Below, in pieces: positions 21,690 to 33,634 of a DNA stretch of 64,000 bases. The notes under the pieces are model-generated. The model had not been told where the DNA came from and made no database searches. It saw nothing but the letters and a program-made list of their open reading frames with translations. Within the stretch, counting starts at the first letter, position 1. The number at the start of each line of letters is the position of its first letter. Origin of the DNA: Phytophthora hibernalis (lineage: Eukaryota > Oomycota > Peronosporomycetes > Peronosporales > Peronosporaceae); NCBI GenBank assembly GCA_012656075.1, contig JAAKBF010000001.1:310001-374000 (forward strand), read 5' to 3'. The translations under genes and the position numbers were made by a program.

Positions 21690-22398
21690 GTGCGAGCTGC
21701 GTGTGATAAATATTGTGTGAGCTGCGTGTGATAAATATTGACTGACTTTGGGGTGTGCCATTTTCTTTACTATTGAAATTCGTAAATAGACGACCAGGCG
21801 CCAAATGGTCGCGCAGTTTTCTCGGCGCTGGTCGACCTCGTTACCCATTTCGCGGTTGAGAACCGAGAGGTTGTTGACAGTATCCAAACGAAGGAGCGCC
21901 CTTTCAGAGGTTATTTGAACGGCGGCGCCTCCCTCGTAGTCGTTTTTATCCTCGTCGCGCTTACGAATCGCCATCGTTGCAAATGAAAAGTGAGAGACTA
22001 TAGCAATCCAAAAGCGAAATTTCTGCAAAATAAAATAATTTAAAGTACAACATCCGCTGCAACGAATACAACGAAGGGAAGTGCACGGATGCGACGCATT
22101 CAAGTAGAGATCCGTCGTACACATAAAACAGAACATTTATATGTTGTTGGGTCCGCTGGTGACTTGGTTCAAGCACTTGATGCCAGGAAAGCCATCATGC
22201 CATATTTTCTGATCCTTCACCAAGGTATCACATTTCAAAATCCAGGCACAAAAATCTTGCCGTTTGAAGACGATGTACAAATCTGGGTATACCACATGTG
22301 CTTAGTCTACTCGGTCTTCCAATTAATTGATTACAAATTTAGGCTTTCTCCATTGTGCAGAAAAAGATCAAACAACCGACTTCGTAATACGGAAGAGG
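21690..22398 (-). repeat. Repeat family R1, copy B (inside a hAT)
   Basis: Uninterrupted counterpart of 3297-3365 plus 3985-4450. The reverse complement starts GTATTACGAAGTCGG and continues to GAGGTCGACCAG, then diverges. It encodes 'MAIRKRDEDKNDYEGGAAVQ', then 'LLRLDTVNNLSVLNREMGNE', related to the copy A peptide. It lies directly after the hAT sequence '…DIVHSIAFEEAV' (about 22410), so R1 appears to have inserted into or truncated that hAT. Function unknown. Confidence 0.6.
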
Positions 22399-22401
22399 CT
22401 C

Positions 22402-23807
22402 CAACTGCCTCCTCGAACGCGATGGAGTGCACGATGTCCGCATCGGATGCTAATATATTAGTATATATTATAATACAAAAATAAGAGTTAGTCAATGACA
22501 ATACATACAAAACCAAGCATTCCTACCGAGATACTTCGCAAACGACGGTCGAATTTCGATGAGGCCATCGAACAGATCACACACATCCAGCAAAGTAAGC
22601 CCCGTGGCTTGTAGGCGCTTGGAGACGGACTCAACGTCATGTAGGCTGGCTAGCAGGGCCTCAAGCTTGCGGTGCACTGTGCGAGACGGAAGATACATGT
22701 AGTCCTCCAGCTCCTCATCATCGGCCGAAATAAATTCGCGGAGCCGAAAGTAACGCTTGAGCATTGAGAAGGTAGACGACCAGCGTGTGTCTTGCCGAAG
22801 TACTGCAGCCAGAGACGTCTTGGTACTGTTTCAAAAATAGTAATATTACATCACAAAAATTAGTACATCCGTATCAAAGCCAAAATAGTAGAATACGAGA
22901 ATAATAAGTACCGAAGTTTCGACACTTGCTTCAGTGTTCGCAGCTTGCGCATCAGTTGCTGCACCTCCTCGAGATTGTTGTCGTGTGGTCCCTAGTAATC
23001 ACGCAGCCATGTTTAGTCGGTGACTTGCACAGCCGACGAGCGGCACGCCAAGCTGGTTGACAAGCCGCTTGTTGACTGAACAGTTGTCCCCAACTAAGAA
23101 CAGACACCCAGAAATAGACTTACCAAAAAAGGAGGAACCGCTTCATAGCAATGAGATGGCCCTCCGCATTAAGCTGATCATCGGACTCATCCATCACGGG
23201 TGCCAGAGACAGAACCGGATATTGAGACCGGGCATCTGTCTCGTAGCAGGCATAGACAGCCGGGTAGTGTTCAGTACCAAGGGTCCAGCCATCGATGATG
23301 AGGCCAAATGACTTTGGCATCTCACCGCCGATGGCTTTCTCCACAGCCTTCGTCACCGCCTCCATGATTGCAGTGAGGGTTTCAGCAGAAATCGGGTTCG
23401 GTTTCGTGTATCTAGCAAAAGGAAATATTAGCGATATACTACACAAAGTAATATAAGTACTCCGGATTTCCTTTGACTCGCAAAAATAAAACGGCAGATT
23501 ACCATTGAACATCCATCGCATCCAAGTGTAGCGGTTGGATGCCTCCTGGCTGACCCAGAGCAACAGCGTCCCCGATGCGTAGACTCTAGCGGCACGCATG
23601 TCGCTCTCGTAGTTCGGATCGCATTCCGAACATGCGACACTAGGTTCGTGTATCCGGTGCTGGTCGTGTGCTTGCGACAGCCTTGCACGCTTAGTAGTCG
23701 GTGGTGTCGCCTGTTTCATCAAGACAGGGCTTAAAGAAGAAGAAGGCAATCTGCCAGGGCTTGAAGGTAGGCGCCGGTGCGACGGGTGCGAGGAGATTGT
23801 CGGCCAT
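22402..23807 (-). pseudogene. BED-finger hAT transposase
   Basis: Start at ATG 23807 ('MADNLLAPVAPAPTFKPWQI'). An N-terminal BED zinc finger is spread over two frames: 'FKPCLDETGDTTDY', then the Cys and 'STGYTNLVSHVRNA'. 'RVYASGTLLLWVSQEASNRY' and 'WMRWMFNGNLPFYFCESKE' follow. The catalytic region is 'MPKSFGLIIDGWTLGTEHYP' (first Asp), then in another frame 'FLVGDNCSVNKRLVNQLGVP'. 'HRLNMAA' and 'EEVQQLMRKLRTLKQVSKLR' precede a probable intron (about 22828-22915), and the insertion-domain helices lead to 'RPSFAKYLGRNAW' (22502). The C-terminal dimerisation region is missing and R1 begins instead. At least four lesions. Confidence 0.8.
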
Positions 23808-24650
23808 CGTGGGTCGAGAAGCGTGCAGGACTTTGGTAGTATGTTTATTGTTTGGAAATGAGGGTTTGTGGCTTCTGCACGCTGGTTTGGCTTCAATTTT
23901 ACTGTTCGTGTCAGTGTGAACCCGTGAGTCTCTCCTTGACACAGGAAGTCAACATCCAGAAGACCAGACTAAATTGGTGACCGCAAGGGGCCTGTCCGTT
24001 TGGATGGAGGGGAGAAATAAGTTACCGAGAAATAAGGTTTTGAAACATAAATTACTGACTGAACTAGGAAAGTTCCCAAAATAAGTTATCGATACGTAAC
24101 ATGCAAATATATTTCTGGAGATATCTGTTTTCGGGATGCCTGCCTTAGTACATGTACAAGGCTGAGTTTTACTAATATTTACATTTATTGCGGTTTTCTT
24201 TAATATGACACTTAATCAATCTAAAATATAACACTTCAAAGTGCTACTAGTATATTTCAGCATTGAAGTCATTGTCAATGAATTAATAAATGCTTCACTT
24301 TAACACAGAAGAGGTTCCGTCAGAGATCGATGTCGAGAGACTGATACCAGTACGACAGATCACATCGAAAAAAGAAAACCAAAATTCTTCTCATACGTGA
24401 ACTTGTCTTGAGAAGCTTTTTATTTCAGGAAAGGTCTTCGTTTCAGAAGCGACTACTGCGAAGCCGAGAAAAATGGCCCGAGTGGAGATGCATCGAGCTT
24501 TCGTATCTCCATCCCCTACATGTACGATTTTGTTTACTTATGGCGCTCCGTTCTGCAACGTTGACTTGCATTTTAATCGCAGAAGAGCTGACGGATGGTG
24601 CTTCATGTAGCAACTTGAAGTAGTGGCGACCTCGTAAAACGTTTACTGCT
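23808..24650. other. Intergenic, A/T rich, no gene recognised
   Basis: Spacer between the hAT and the MATE gene. It has several A/T-rich patches around 24000-24330 and no supported coding sequence. Confidence 0.5.
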
Positions 24651-26233
24651 TCAGTGGGCAAGCCTTGCGCGCGCTTCCAGTGCCATTTGCTCCCAGCTCG
24701 CATAGTAAAGGTTTGTGCTGCAGACCGTGAACGCCGTGGTGATGCCCACACCGAAACCGATCCACAGCCCTTCAATACCAATACCGAAATGGAAGGAGAG
24801 TAGAGCTCCCAAAGGAATGCCGATAACGTAGAAGGCCACAACATTGGTTTTAGCAGCCATGTCCTGCCAGCCAGCTCCCTTGTAGATGCCCTGGATCACG
24901 CAGTTCAGCGAGTCAATGATCTCGTAGGGAACCATCACCAAAAGCGCATCTGACGCGCGTTGAATTGCGACTGGGTCGTTGATCACAATGCGCGGGATCT
25001 GGTGACGGAGTAAATACACGAGTGCCGAGAAGAAGCACGAAAGCACGAAGACCGTGCTCAGCGTCGTGCGACTGATGACTCGGGCCTTCTTGGGGTGATT
25101 CGCACCGAGGCAGTTCCCCACGCGAATGTTGCTGGAGATGGAAACGCCCATAAAAACCGTGTAGATCGACGAAGCCACGTTCATGAGCACCGCGTGAGCA
25201 CTTACAGCCACGACACCGTCCGGGAGGTTGCCTGCCATCACTGCAAGCACCTCATAAGCCCACCATTCGAGGGTCATCATTAATAGCGATGGTATTGCCA
25301 ATCGCCAAAACAACGGACAAGAGCCCACGCCGCCTTCATCTGCCAGCCACTCCACCACGTCGTGTGGTTTCCACTCACGATGAAGTACGGAACCAAACAA
25401 AGCGGCAAAACCATATACCCCAGCGTCCTGGACAGCGCTGCTCCATGGAACCCCAACGGTGTCCAGTACGTCAACGCGTATCCTCCAAAAACGTTAATAA
25501 AAGTGCCCACAAGTGCAAACAGTACCATGGGTCTCACGATATTCTGCGCCTGTAACAACTTCCGAATCATTTCATAGACAAATAAGAAAGGCACTCCGAA
25601 CACTGTGACTCTCGAGAACTCTCCAGCAAGTCTTGCAACCTCTCGATCTTGACCAAACAAAACCAAAAAGAACTCAGTGTGCCAATTCACGAGGAAAACT
25701 GGTACAAGACACGCCCCCACGACAATAATTGCCGACTGCAGGTACAGTCCCAATTTGTCCAGTCTACCAGCTCCGTAAGCTTGGGAGCACAAAGTATCAA
25801 GAGCTGACGTAAGACCGAAACCAATAGAGAGAGCAGACACATTGGTGAACATGGTGGAGAGTGTGGCTGCAGCCACGTAGCGTTTCGTGTCGGGGGAGTC
25901 GATGTGGCCCACTAGAACAATGCACACAAGGCCAGGGAGGTACTCGAGAGTGTAGGTGACGACCATCGGGTAGGCGAGAGCCATAGTCTTCCAGAACTCG
26001 TCAATGGCCACGGGTTCGGGCTCTTCGTCCTGTTCCTGAGTCAATTCTTGTACTAGTGAAGCGACGTCACTCTCCGTGTCGTAGTCGTGCACTTTGACCA
26101 CATCTAGTGACGCAGTGTACGTGGGACTCGCGGCGGGGAAACTCACGCCGCGCGAGATGATGGCGGGCGTGAACTCGACGTCCATGTCGTAGTCATTGAC
26201 CAGCAACGACGTTTGTTCGCTTGAATCCGCCAT
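24651..26233 (-). CDS. MATE family efflux transporter (one apparent 1-nt indel)
   Basis: Multidrug and toxic compound extrusion transporter, a 12-helix membrane antiporter that exports organic cations or metabolites using a proton or sodium gradient. The frame from ATG 26233 runs through an acidic N-terminal tail, then 'FWKTMALAYPMVVTYTLEYL' (helix 1), 'IGFGLTSALDTLCSQAYGAG' (the family motif around CSQAYGAG) and further helices to 25320. There one base is missing in 25305-25322. The frame then continues with 'PSLLMMTLEWWAYEVLAVMA', 'SIYTVFMGVSISSNIRVGNC' and 'YKGAGWQDMAAKTNVVAFYV' to the stop at 24651. Adding one base gives 528 codons, a normal MATE length, with no other lesion. That points to a sequencing or assembly indel or a very recent mutation. 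Single exon. Confidence 0.9.
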
Positions 26234-26434
26234 GGTTGCTGGGGGCTTGAGGGGAACGCGGCAGATACACTACTGACTCAGTCTGAGCGGTCGCTCGTGC
26301 TGTCCCACTTCTCCCGGTAGTTCCGATGGCGAGTGGATGCACTTGAACCCAAGACATGGTAATCCGTTGAAGAGGAAGAAATCCGTTTAACATGTAGTGT
26401 AAGAGAATAAAGTTGGGGTGTACTATTACGCATG

Positions 26435-26512
26435 GACACGTTGGCCGAGTGGTCTAAGGCGCTGGTTTTAGGCACCAGTCTTCGGGCGTGGGTTCGAATC
26501 CCACACGTGTCA
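26435..26512 (+). tRNA. tRNA-Leu (anticodon TAG)
   Basis: Complete cloverleaf. Acceptor GACACGT (26435-26441) pairs with ACGTGTC (26505-26511) and the discriminator is A26512. A box GGCCGAGTGG. Anticodon stem CTGGT/ACCAG with loop TTTAGGC gives anticodon TAG (26469-26471). A long variable region (TCTTCGGGC) is typical of tRNA-Leu. T arm GTGGG-TTCGAAT-CCCAC matches the B box. Followed by a TCTTTTG tract that can serve as the Pol III stop. Confidence 0.96.
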
Positions 26513-27039
26513 TCTTTTGTTGTTTGCCGAGCCTAGCACCGGTCCTGCACGAGGATGGATAAGGCAGTCCGATGTGCTAAGGATGCAGGTGACGTCACAA
26601 TAATTTTGCACATTGTGTTGAAGCACGCCTTCAGTGTGAAGGAGCACAAGAATCCTGACCCACAACTACTTGTAAGCTTACATGTAGATCTAACAAGGTG
26701 CTCGTGAAGTATGAAGCCTTATTCAACAAGTATTCAACCTTTGACTGTGAACTGGTTGAAGCAAAACAAACGATATCTTTATGCATAATTCACGAACACC
26801 ACACCGCCCACGTAACACCACCTCAAGAAATATTACAGTAGCAGAGAGCAGAAGACAACAGCACACAACCAACGCGCAAAGGATACAACATCAATCCTAG
26901 TATTTTAGAAATTAAAGCAAAGAAAGGCTTGCAAGTAAATGACCCGCAGCGCCACGCACGCCGCACCGAAGCACCAAAGCCTCAAGACACGACAGCCACA
27001 GCAGCAGGCCAGATTCTACGACCATCGTCTCGCAGCAAC
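26513..27039. other. Spacer between tRNA-Leu and actin 3' end
   Basis: No gene. The right part should hold the actin 3' UTR. Confidence 0.4.
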
Positions 27040-28169
27040 TTAGAAGCACTTGCGGTGCACGATGGACGGGCCCGACTCGTCGTACTCGGCCTTGGAGATC
27101 CACATCTGCTGGAACGTCGACAGCGACGACAGGATGGAGCCACCGATCCACACCGAGTACTTGCGCTCGGGCGGGGCCACCACCTTGATCTTCATGGTGG
27201 ACGGGGCCAGAGCCGTCAGCTCCTTGGTCATACGCTCGCCAATACCCGGGTACATGGTGGTACCACCCGACAGGACGATGTTGCAGTAGAGGTCCTTACG
27301 GATATCCACGTCACACTTCATGATGGTCTGGAACGTGCAGTCGTGGATGCCCGAAGCCTCCTTACCGATGAGCGAGGGCTGGAACAGCACCTCGGGGTAC
27401 GGAAACGCTCGTTGCCAATGACAATGACATTGCCATCCGGCAGCTCGTAGCTCTTCTCGAGACCCGAGGACTCGGCCGCCGTCTTCATCTCCTGGTCGAA
27501 GTCCAGGGCGATGTACGTCAGCTTCTCCTTGATGTCACGCACAATTTCTCGCTCGGCCGTCGTGGTGAACGAGTAACCACGCTCCGTCAGGATCTTCATC
27601 ATGTAGTCCGTCAGGTCGCGGCCAGCCAGGTCCAGACGCACGATGGCGTGCGGCAGAGCGTAGCCCTCGTAGATGGGGACGGTGTGGGACACACCATCAC
27701 CCGAGTCCAGCACACAGCCCGTGGTACGGCCAGAAGCGTACAGGGACAGCACGGCCTGGATGTTCACGTACATAGCGGGCACGTTGAACGTCTCGAACAT
27801 GATCTGCGTCATGCGTTCACGGTTGGCCTTGGGGTTAAGCGGAGCCTCCGTGAGCAGCACCGGGTGCTCCTCGGGGGCCACACGCAGCTCGTTGTAGAAC
27901 GTGTGGTGCCAGATCTTCTCCATGTCGTCCCAGTTGGTCACGATGCCGTGCTCAATGGGGTACTTGAGCGTCAGCACACCACGCTTGGACTGGGCCTCGT
28001 CACCCACGTACGCGTCCTTCTGGTCCATGCCCACCATGATTCCCAGGTGCTTGGGGCGGCCCACGATGGACGGGAACACGGCGCGCGGGGCGTCGTCGCC
28101 GGCGAAACCGGCCTTGCACATGCCGGAGCCGTTGTCCACGACCAGAGCTTGAACGTCTTCGTCAGCCAT
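27040..28169 (-). CDS. act: Actin (one apparent 1-nt indel)
   Basis: Conventional actin, the ATP-binding filament subunit of the cytoskeleton. ATG at 28169 ('[20 protein letters not shown]') contains phosphate loop 1, and '[20 protein letters not shown]' follows. '[20 protein letters not shown]' is phosphate loop 2 and '[20 protein letters not shown]' the adenosine region. The ending '[11 protein letters not shown]' is the universal actin C-terminus. One G is missing near 27394-27397 (after '[10 protein letters not shown]'), shifting the frame; beyond it the sequence is intact. With that base restored the gene has 377 codons, i.e. 376 aa, the normal actin length, with no intron. Such perfect conservation apart from one base favours a sequencing error. 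Confidence 0.96.
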
Positions 28170-28220
28170 CTTGATGTATGGAGTGAGCTTGGAGTCTTGG
28201 AGATCTGTGCCCAACTGGAA

Positions 28221-28236
28221 GAAAAGGGAAATGAGC
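28221..28236 (-). promoter_or_regulatory. Oomycete Inr-like core promoter of actin
   Basis: GCTCATTTCCCTTTTC on the minus strand, 52 nt before the actin ATG. It matches the oomycete initiator consensus GCTCATTYYNCAWTTT at 14 of 16 positions. Position and match suggest the transcription start lies here. Confidence 0.65.
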
Positions 28237-28239
28237 TTC

Positions 28240-31019
28240 GGAGAGGGGGAGGCCACGTGGGGTTGGCTCGGAAATCGTGTCATCCCTCCTGATTAGATAG
28301 AGAAGGTGAGTGGGAGGATGCACGTCGCCTACCCTGAGGCGAAGCGGCAACAACGCCAATACTGAAAGCAAGTGAAACGAAGACGGCCGTTTCAATCAGA
28401 CGCTGGATTTTGGTTGAGGTGTGCTATTTGAGGACGTTGCCTCAAATACAAGAGCGGTAAATTATGATGGAATTGTGCTCGAAAATGAAGTTGCTGTGCA
28501 AACATTGGTATTACCGGTAGTGACTACCGTAGTCGGGTAGTATAGAAGCGAGTGCCGCTCAGCTTTTCAAACAGTATGGTGATTCCTACTTCGTGAGCCT
28601 AATTGGTAAGCTTACCAATGGCCTGTGAATACTGTCGGCGAATAGCGACATTGGAAAGACAGGCAGCAAATGGCGCCATCATCGAGGGCGTTGGACAACC
28701 ACGTCTACATGTACAAGTACTGTATTTTACTACTTGTACAAGAAGTCATTCTGCATTGTGAGCTCGTGGTCTCTGCAGACGATGAACAAGTGTCGGAGAC
28801 TGATGCTCCACTAAAGTCTTCAGCGGTTTGCTTTGTGTACCGTCACGGTGTTCCTGAGTCGCAGTTTGCCGCCGCTGCGCTCCCTACTGGAAAGCCTCGC
28901 ACGTGACGAGCGCAATCATACAGACCTCAGAGTGCCCAAAGTACCTCATCCAGAGGCTAACGTGAGGCTTTCGGGCCCGTATTTTCTGCTTGCGTTGAAT
29001 TGTGGGGTCAATTTTTGTACCGCCTGAGTTGTTTTTAGACTTTTCGAACCCGCTCGGTGCGAGTTGACTTGCGCTTTGTAAGCCAAATCCCGAAATTCTG
29101 AACCCGCTGAGACATGTCCAACGCCAGCGGTCAATACGCGCGGGTCGCTTTTTGCCTCGAGTTTGCGGCAATGCTCCCGGAAAACTGAAGTGCTGCTGGG
29201 CAGCACACAGCATCTTGCCTATATTGGTTGTTTTGCTTTGTGCAGTACATGTATTGCACGTTTGCTATGGTGTATTGCTGCCGTGGTTGTGAGGCGAGCA
29301 TATTATTAATAATAGGTACATGTACCATTATGTATGTTAGTTCTGTACCTGATTCGCTTTCCGCCTGTCATGCGGGGATGCGCCTGCACCGACGACACGT
29401 CAGTCCGTATCCTCGAAATGCCTGTCGAACAGCTTGGTGCCCTCAGCTGGGGTGATTCACCCCGGGTGAATGCAGCCGTCATAAGAAATACTTCGAAGTA
29501 TGCAGGCAGTTTTACCTCGCTGCTGCAGCCGTCGGCCTTAATGCTGCCACTGGTTGAAGTGAGTTGTGCGGAGATTTATGCCGTGGAAGGGCCACAAGTG
29601 AGTCCTTGTTGCGCTGTTGTGGTGGTGGAAGTCTGCCTGCTCGCATGTTCGCGGTAAACTCGGCGAGGCACTTGTCGTGTCCTCGACGAGGCTGTCGCAA
29701 TGTGACTCGCGCCCAACTGCATTGTTTGTCGGCTCCGAGCTCAGCCTGCACCTCGCCGTCGACTAATTGTACAGGCGCCTGCGGATTGATTGTCGAGCAA
29801 ATCAAAGACTTTCGACCACCGAGCTAATCAACATCCCAGAATTAGGAACCGAAGAAACTCTGGGCCAGACAATGATTTATCAACGATTTCTGCTGATGCT
29901 GAACGAAATCGTTCGTTACAGGTGCATGCATGAAATACACATTTGTGCTTCCCCACATCATACGCGTCAACGTTGCGTCCCTCTTGACAAGACTTTCAAG
30001 GATTCATAGATTTTGAGAAGGTCGCCTTGAAGTTGCCAGGCGATGAATTACTTCGAAGTACATTAGAAGCGCGTGCGACTTGCTGGTCGATGGGTACTCC
30101 AATTAGGTTATTCGCTGTTCTTTAGAACGGTCGTTAGGGGCCTAGAAAACTAAGATATCGAACGACATTCAAGTTCAATCTTTCGCAGCAACATACTTTG
30201 TGCATCATCGTTTTTGCTGAAAACGATCGTCGCTTCGATCATTCAGCTCAACTTGCTGCAGCCTTGCAGAACGAAGTCTCGATCTAAGAGTGAAGTGAGG
30301 TTGTATTTCCTTCGATGTCTGAAATTGCTGCCTAGTGAACACCGGACTGAATTACACCTACTGGTAAACACTCTAGTGTTATCTTCCTCCATTCTCCCGC
30401 TGTGAAACTCCAACGCCTATCGTGCCGCAGCCTGCCGGCGGATTCCTAACCGCCGACGGGGCACAACGGAGCGGGTATCGCGAGTCCGGGGTGTCAGGCG
30501 CTCGAGGCATGAAAGTCTCGATCTGGACATGAGTGCACCAGGGCTCGGGAAAATAATTATAATATAATAACTATAGTATTATATTGACGGAATTACTTAT
30601 TATTGACAAACCAAGGTTTCCGTAAAATATGAAATTGACCCCGTAATAAGTATATTGCCTTTTAATACAAAAACTGTTGTCCTCCAACCAAAATCGTTAT
30701 TGTGTACACTACCATCTCTTCCCATTGTCATGCCAACTGACTCATTTCCATATTTAAGGATTCCAATATCCAGCTCGCGCAGATTTCTCCTTTGTAATGA
30801 ATTAGTACTACGTAGTTTGACCATTCTCATTTGGAACCAACGCTATTCAATATTTTTCTATTAAATTTGTTATTAATTTAAGAAAATTTTGAAACGACCA
30901 AAAATTGAAACAATAACTGCAATATGTATTATTGCCGTCGCCAGTATTGCAGTTACGTATTATTATTTTTCTGAGAAACGTGTACAATTTTATATTTTAT
31001 TTTCCGAGCCCTGGAGTGC
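28240..31019. other. Intergenic, no recognised gene
   Basis: About 2.8 kb upstream of actin on the other side. Open frames such as 28670-28906, 29334-29657 and 30600-30830 lack recognisable motifs. 30540-30900 is strongly A/T rich. ACTTCGAAGTA-like short palindromes recur (about 29491, 30052). Confidence 0.4.
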
Positions 31020-31245
31020 ACGACTGATAACCAAATCCACCGATACCGCGACGCCGTTCTGCCACGCAGAATGTGGTGGAGCCATTGCTGGGATTGTTAT
31101 TGCCTGCGTCGTCTTCGTAATCATTGTTGTGGGGGCGGTGCTCATCAGGCAGCGATCCATTGCCCGCCAGCGGGAGGAGAACCTATTCGCTGATCTCACT
31201 GCCGCTGGCGGACGTACTCTCGAGACGGACTACGCAGCGATGTAG
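31020..31245 (+). CDS. 3' end of a single-pass membrane protein, partial
   Basis: The end of this frame has a strongly hydrophobic helix 'GGAIAGIVIACVVFVIIVVG', then a basic stop-transfer segment 'IRQRSIARQREENLF' and a short acidic tail ending '…DYAAM' at 31245. That is the layout of the C-terminal membrane anchor of a type I surface protein. Upstream the frame (from 30889, no ATG) is A/T rich and unconvincing, so earlier exons or a lost ectodomain are possible. No family recognised. Confidence 0.4.
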
Positions 31246-32621
31246 GACTTGACTAAGGATATGCGTTGATGATTGAACGTTCACAACAGTCGGGCTTAAT
31301 TCGATTTAAATGTTGATATTTGGATCAAGCTTACCGCGCACGATGTTTACTCTTCCTCATTGATGTTGCTCCGCCCCACCTTCGTCCTGCCTGAGACCTT
31401 CGCGTCTCCATCCGTGGTACGCGCTTTTATTGTTGCTCTGCTTCTCGCTGGGTCTCTTGTGGTAGTTGACACCGGCTTCGTGCTATTGGTTCTGGCCTTG
31501 CTGCTGGTTGGCAACGTTCGACCTGCGGTAGAAATCGGGGCCTGCTGCTTGAGAAGGTAGTCCAAGGTGACCCCGGTACCTCTTTCGGCCTTACTGGTCA
31601 ACGTTCTTCGTTGACCCCTTCCATTGAGACGTCAGGACTTCAGTAATCCAATTTTGCTGCTTTTTACTGAATTACAGGTATCTCCTTGCCGCCGATGGCC
31701 GTCCACCCACATGAAAGGCAGGGGTGACTTAATCCAATGTGTGCGTTGCTTCTAGCAGTCACTTATCAGGTACGAACTCGAGGTATCTGTAGTAAATGCG
31801 CTCATGACGACTGCCAGGGACCGCCAAGTTATCGGTAACAAAGGGCCTTGACAACTTTGCCGAGACGTACTTCATCCTCTTCGTTAGTTTACAAATTGTA
31901 GACACCGTGAAAAGAAAATGTGTCACGTATCATGTTGAGGCTTAACAGTTGAGCAATAATTTCGACGCGACGGCACCTTACTTAGCTTGTCGTTTCCATA
32001 CAATTTACTTAAGAATTGCCAGACCGCCGCTGCAGCCTAGATAAAAATCGTGTGTTGACTTGGCGACTTCCATCAAAGAGCACAAGAGTATCTTTCATCG
32101 TCGACGTGATTTTCACCACCATCGGCAAAATCTATAACTTCTACTCCAGCAGAGTGAGTTTCTTGGCTTCGGTAAGGGTTGTCGATATTTTTTTGTTGCT
32201 GACGCACAACGCGGGGGCAAGCCCCGCGGGCGAGATATCCAGCTCCTCGCCTCATGTTTGGCCACTCGCTCGTAAATACCATTGCCCTGGTTTGGTACAC
32301 AATACGAACCCCGACGCTTTACAGTGCGGACACGACCTTCTAAGATTATACGTCCTTCTAAGCTACGATCAGCCCATGGCGCAGTTCTCGGCGTGTGCTC
32401 CACTGGCTCGTACCGGTACCCACAAGAAGGCCCAACCTTCCTATAATACATGCACGCACCATTTCCTTGACGGACATGCATTATGCGGACCGAGATGCAC
32501 TTTGAGATGTGTTTAGGACAAACGACAGGCGACGGAGCGGCAGTTCCCCTATAAACCGCCACTCTTCACTGGTCCGCGCAAGGCTCACTCACTGCTGAAA
32601 GCTCTTCTCAACGATACGCAT
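31246..32621. other. Intergenic, weak coding hints only
   Basis: Overlapping frames on both strands at 31347-31601 (minus: 'VTLDYLLKQQAPISTAGRTL'; plus: hydrophobic) could be one real exon and its shadow. Neither has an ATG-led extended frame or a known motif, so none is called. Confidence 0.35.
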
Positions 32622-33248
32622 ATGCTACTGTACACCGTGCTATTCGCTGCTACGGTTGTCCTTACAACCACAAATGTGGTGTCTGCGACCTCGACCTCGG
32701 AAGCGAATGCGTTGATCTCCTCGGTTGATGCTGACCAAAACGACTTTGTTCCCGTCCGACACTTGAGGAATACGGACGAATTGCACTCTCCGGTCTCGAG
32801 AATTTGGCCAAGTCGGGTGCCAAGAATACACAGCAGCAGTGGTGACTCGCGCGCAAGAAATCCGCAGAGGCGACCTTCAAGCTCTTAAATCTTGGAAGCA
32901 AGGACAAGAGATTTTTGTTTGGGAGCAAAGAGTTCCTAACCTGGGCCACGTACGTGACCAAGCTCAAGAAGGACGCCGCCGGATCGGCCATGATCCATAC
33001 TTTACTAAGAAACGTCGACTACGACAACGGAGCGTTGGCACGAATGATTGCAGGGGCAAAGGATTCGACTGCGCCTCGGATGAAAAACTTGCTTCAGAGT
33101 TGGAGGCGGCGCAGTTCACGAATTGATGCGCGCTGAAGTTCGTCCGGGTACCGTTGAAGCAAATCTGAAGGCCCTAGGCAAAGGCATGTGGTCCAAGAAG
33201 GATGCCGAGATTGTCCACGCTTACAAGTACTTCATCGGGGCAATCTAA
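32622..33248 (+). pseudogene. RXLR-type secreted effector pseudogene
   Basis: Remnant of an oomycete host-translocated effector. The frame from ATG 32622 has a signal peptide (hydrophobic core at residues 3-16, likely cleavage near residue 22). An RXLR motif, RHLR, lies at residues 46-49, the spacing expected for the class, and acidic residues follow. The frame is broken just after this, around 32780, and there is an in-frame stop near 32843. The downstream body (about 32860-33248) continues in other frames with Trp/Tyr-containing helices resembling the WY fold of this superfamily. At least two frame changes and one stop make it a pseudogene as shown. It may be an assembly-damaged gene, since nearby genes also carry single-base indels. 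Such effectors act inside plant cells to modulate immunity; the target is unknown. Confidence 0.72.
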
Positions 33249-33634
33249 TCCAGCGAATGGCCGGGTTCGAGTAGATATAGACGTGCTGTGCTGCACCGGT
33301 ACATAGCGTGATAGCACTCCGTAGTTTTAACAGCTGGCACTTCAACTTGCTACTGGAAGTATAAGTTAGTTCTCTTCGCAATTCAGATCGACGATCCAGA
33401 AGGCTCTAAGACGACAAATGGAGTTGTGGATGATACCTAGGCCTATGTAGTCGAAGGTGGATTTTCACATGTGCATGTACGTCCAGCACTTCAAATCAAC
33501 TCACAGCATTGGGACGAACCAACAAAATTGGTCGTATGTTTGAAATCAAGTTTCGCCAGGAGTAAAACGCATTTGCTGAATGATTCATAAGAAAACACCA
33601 GCACTGGCAGCCACAGGAAGCAATAATTAGAAAA
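33249..33634. other. Spacer, no gene recognised
   Basis: Lies between the effector remnant and the convergent bZIP gene; nothing supported. Confidence 0.4.

Noticed and set aside
27648..28292. 214-aa plus-strand frame opposite actin
   Set aside because: Pure antisense shadow of a highly constrained actin gene.
30889..31019. N-terminal part of the membrane-protein frame
   Set aside because: No ATG and A/T-rich composition; only the last 75 codons look like protein.
31360..31560. Hydrophobic 66-aa plus frame that looks like a membrane peptide
   Set aside because: Complement of a Thr/Arg-rich minus frame; hydrophobicity is a by-product of strand composition and there is no further support.
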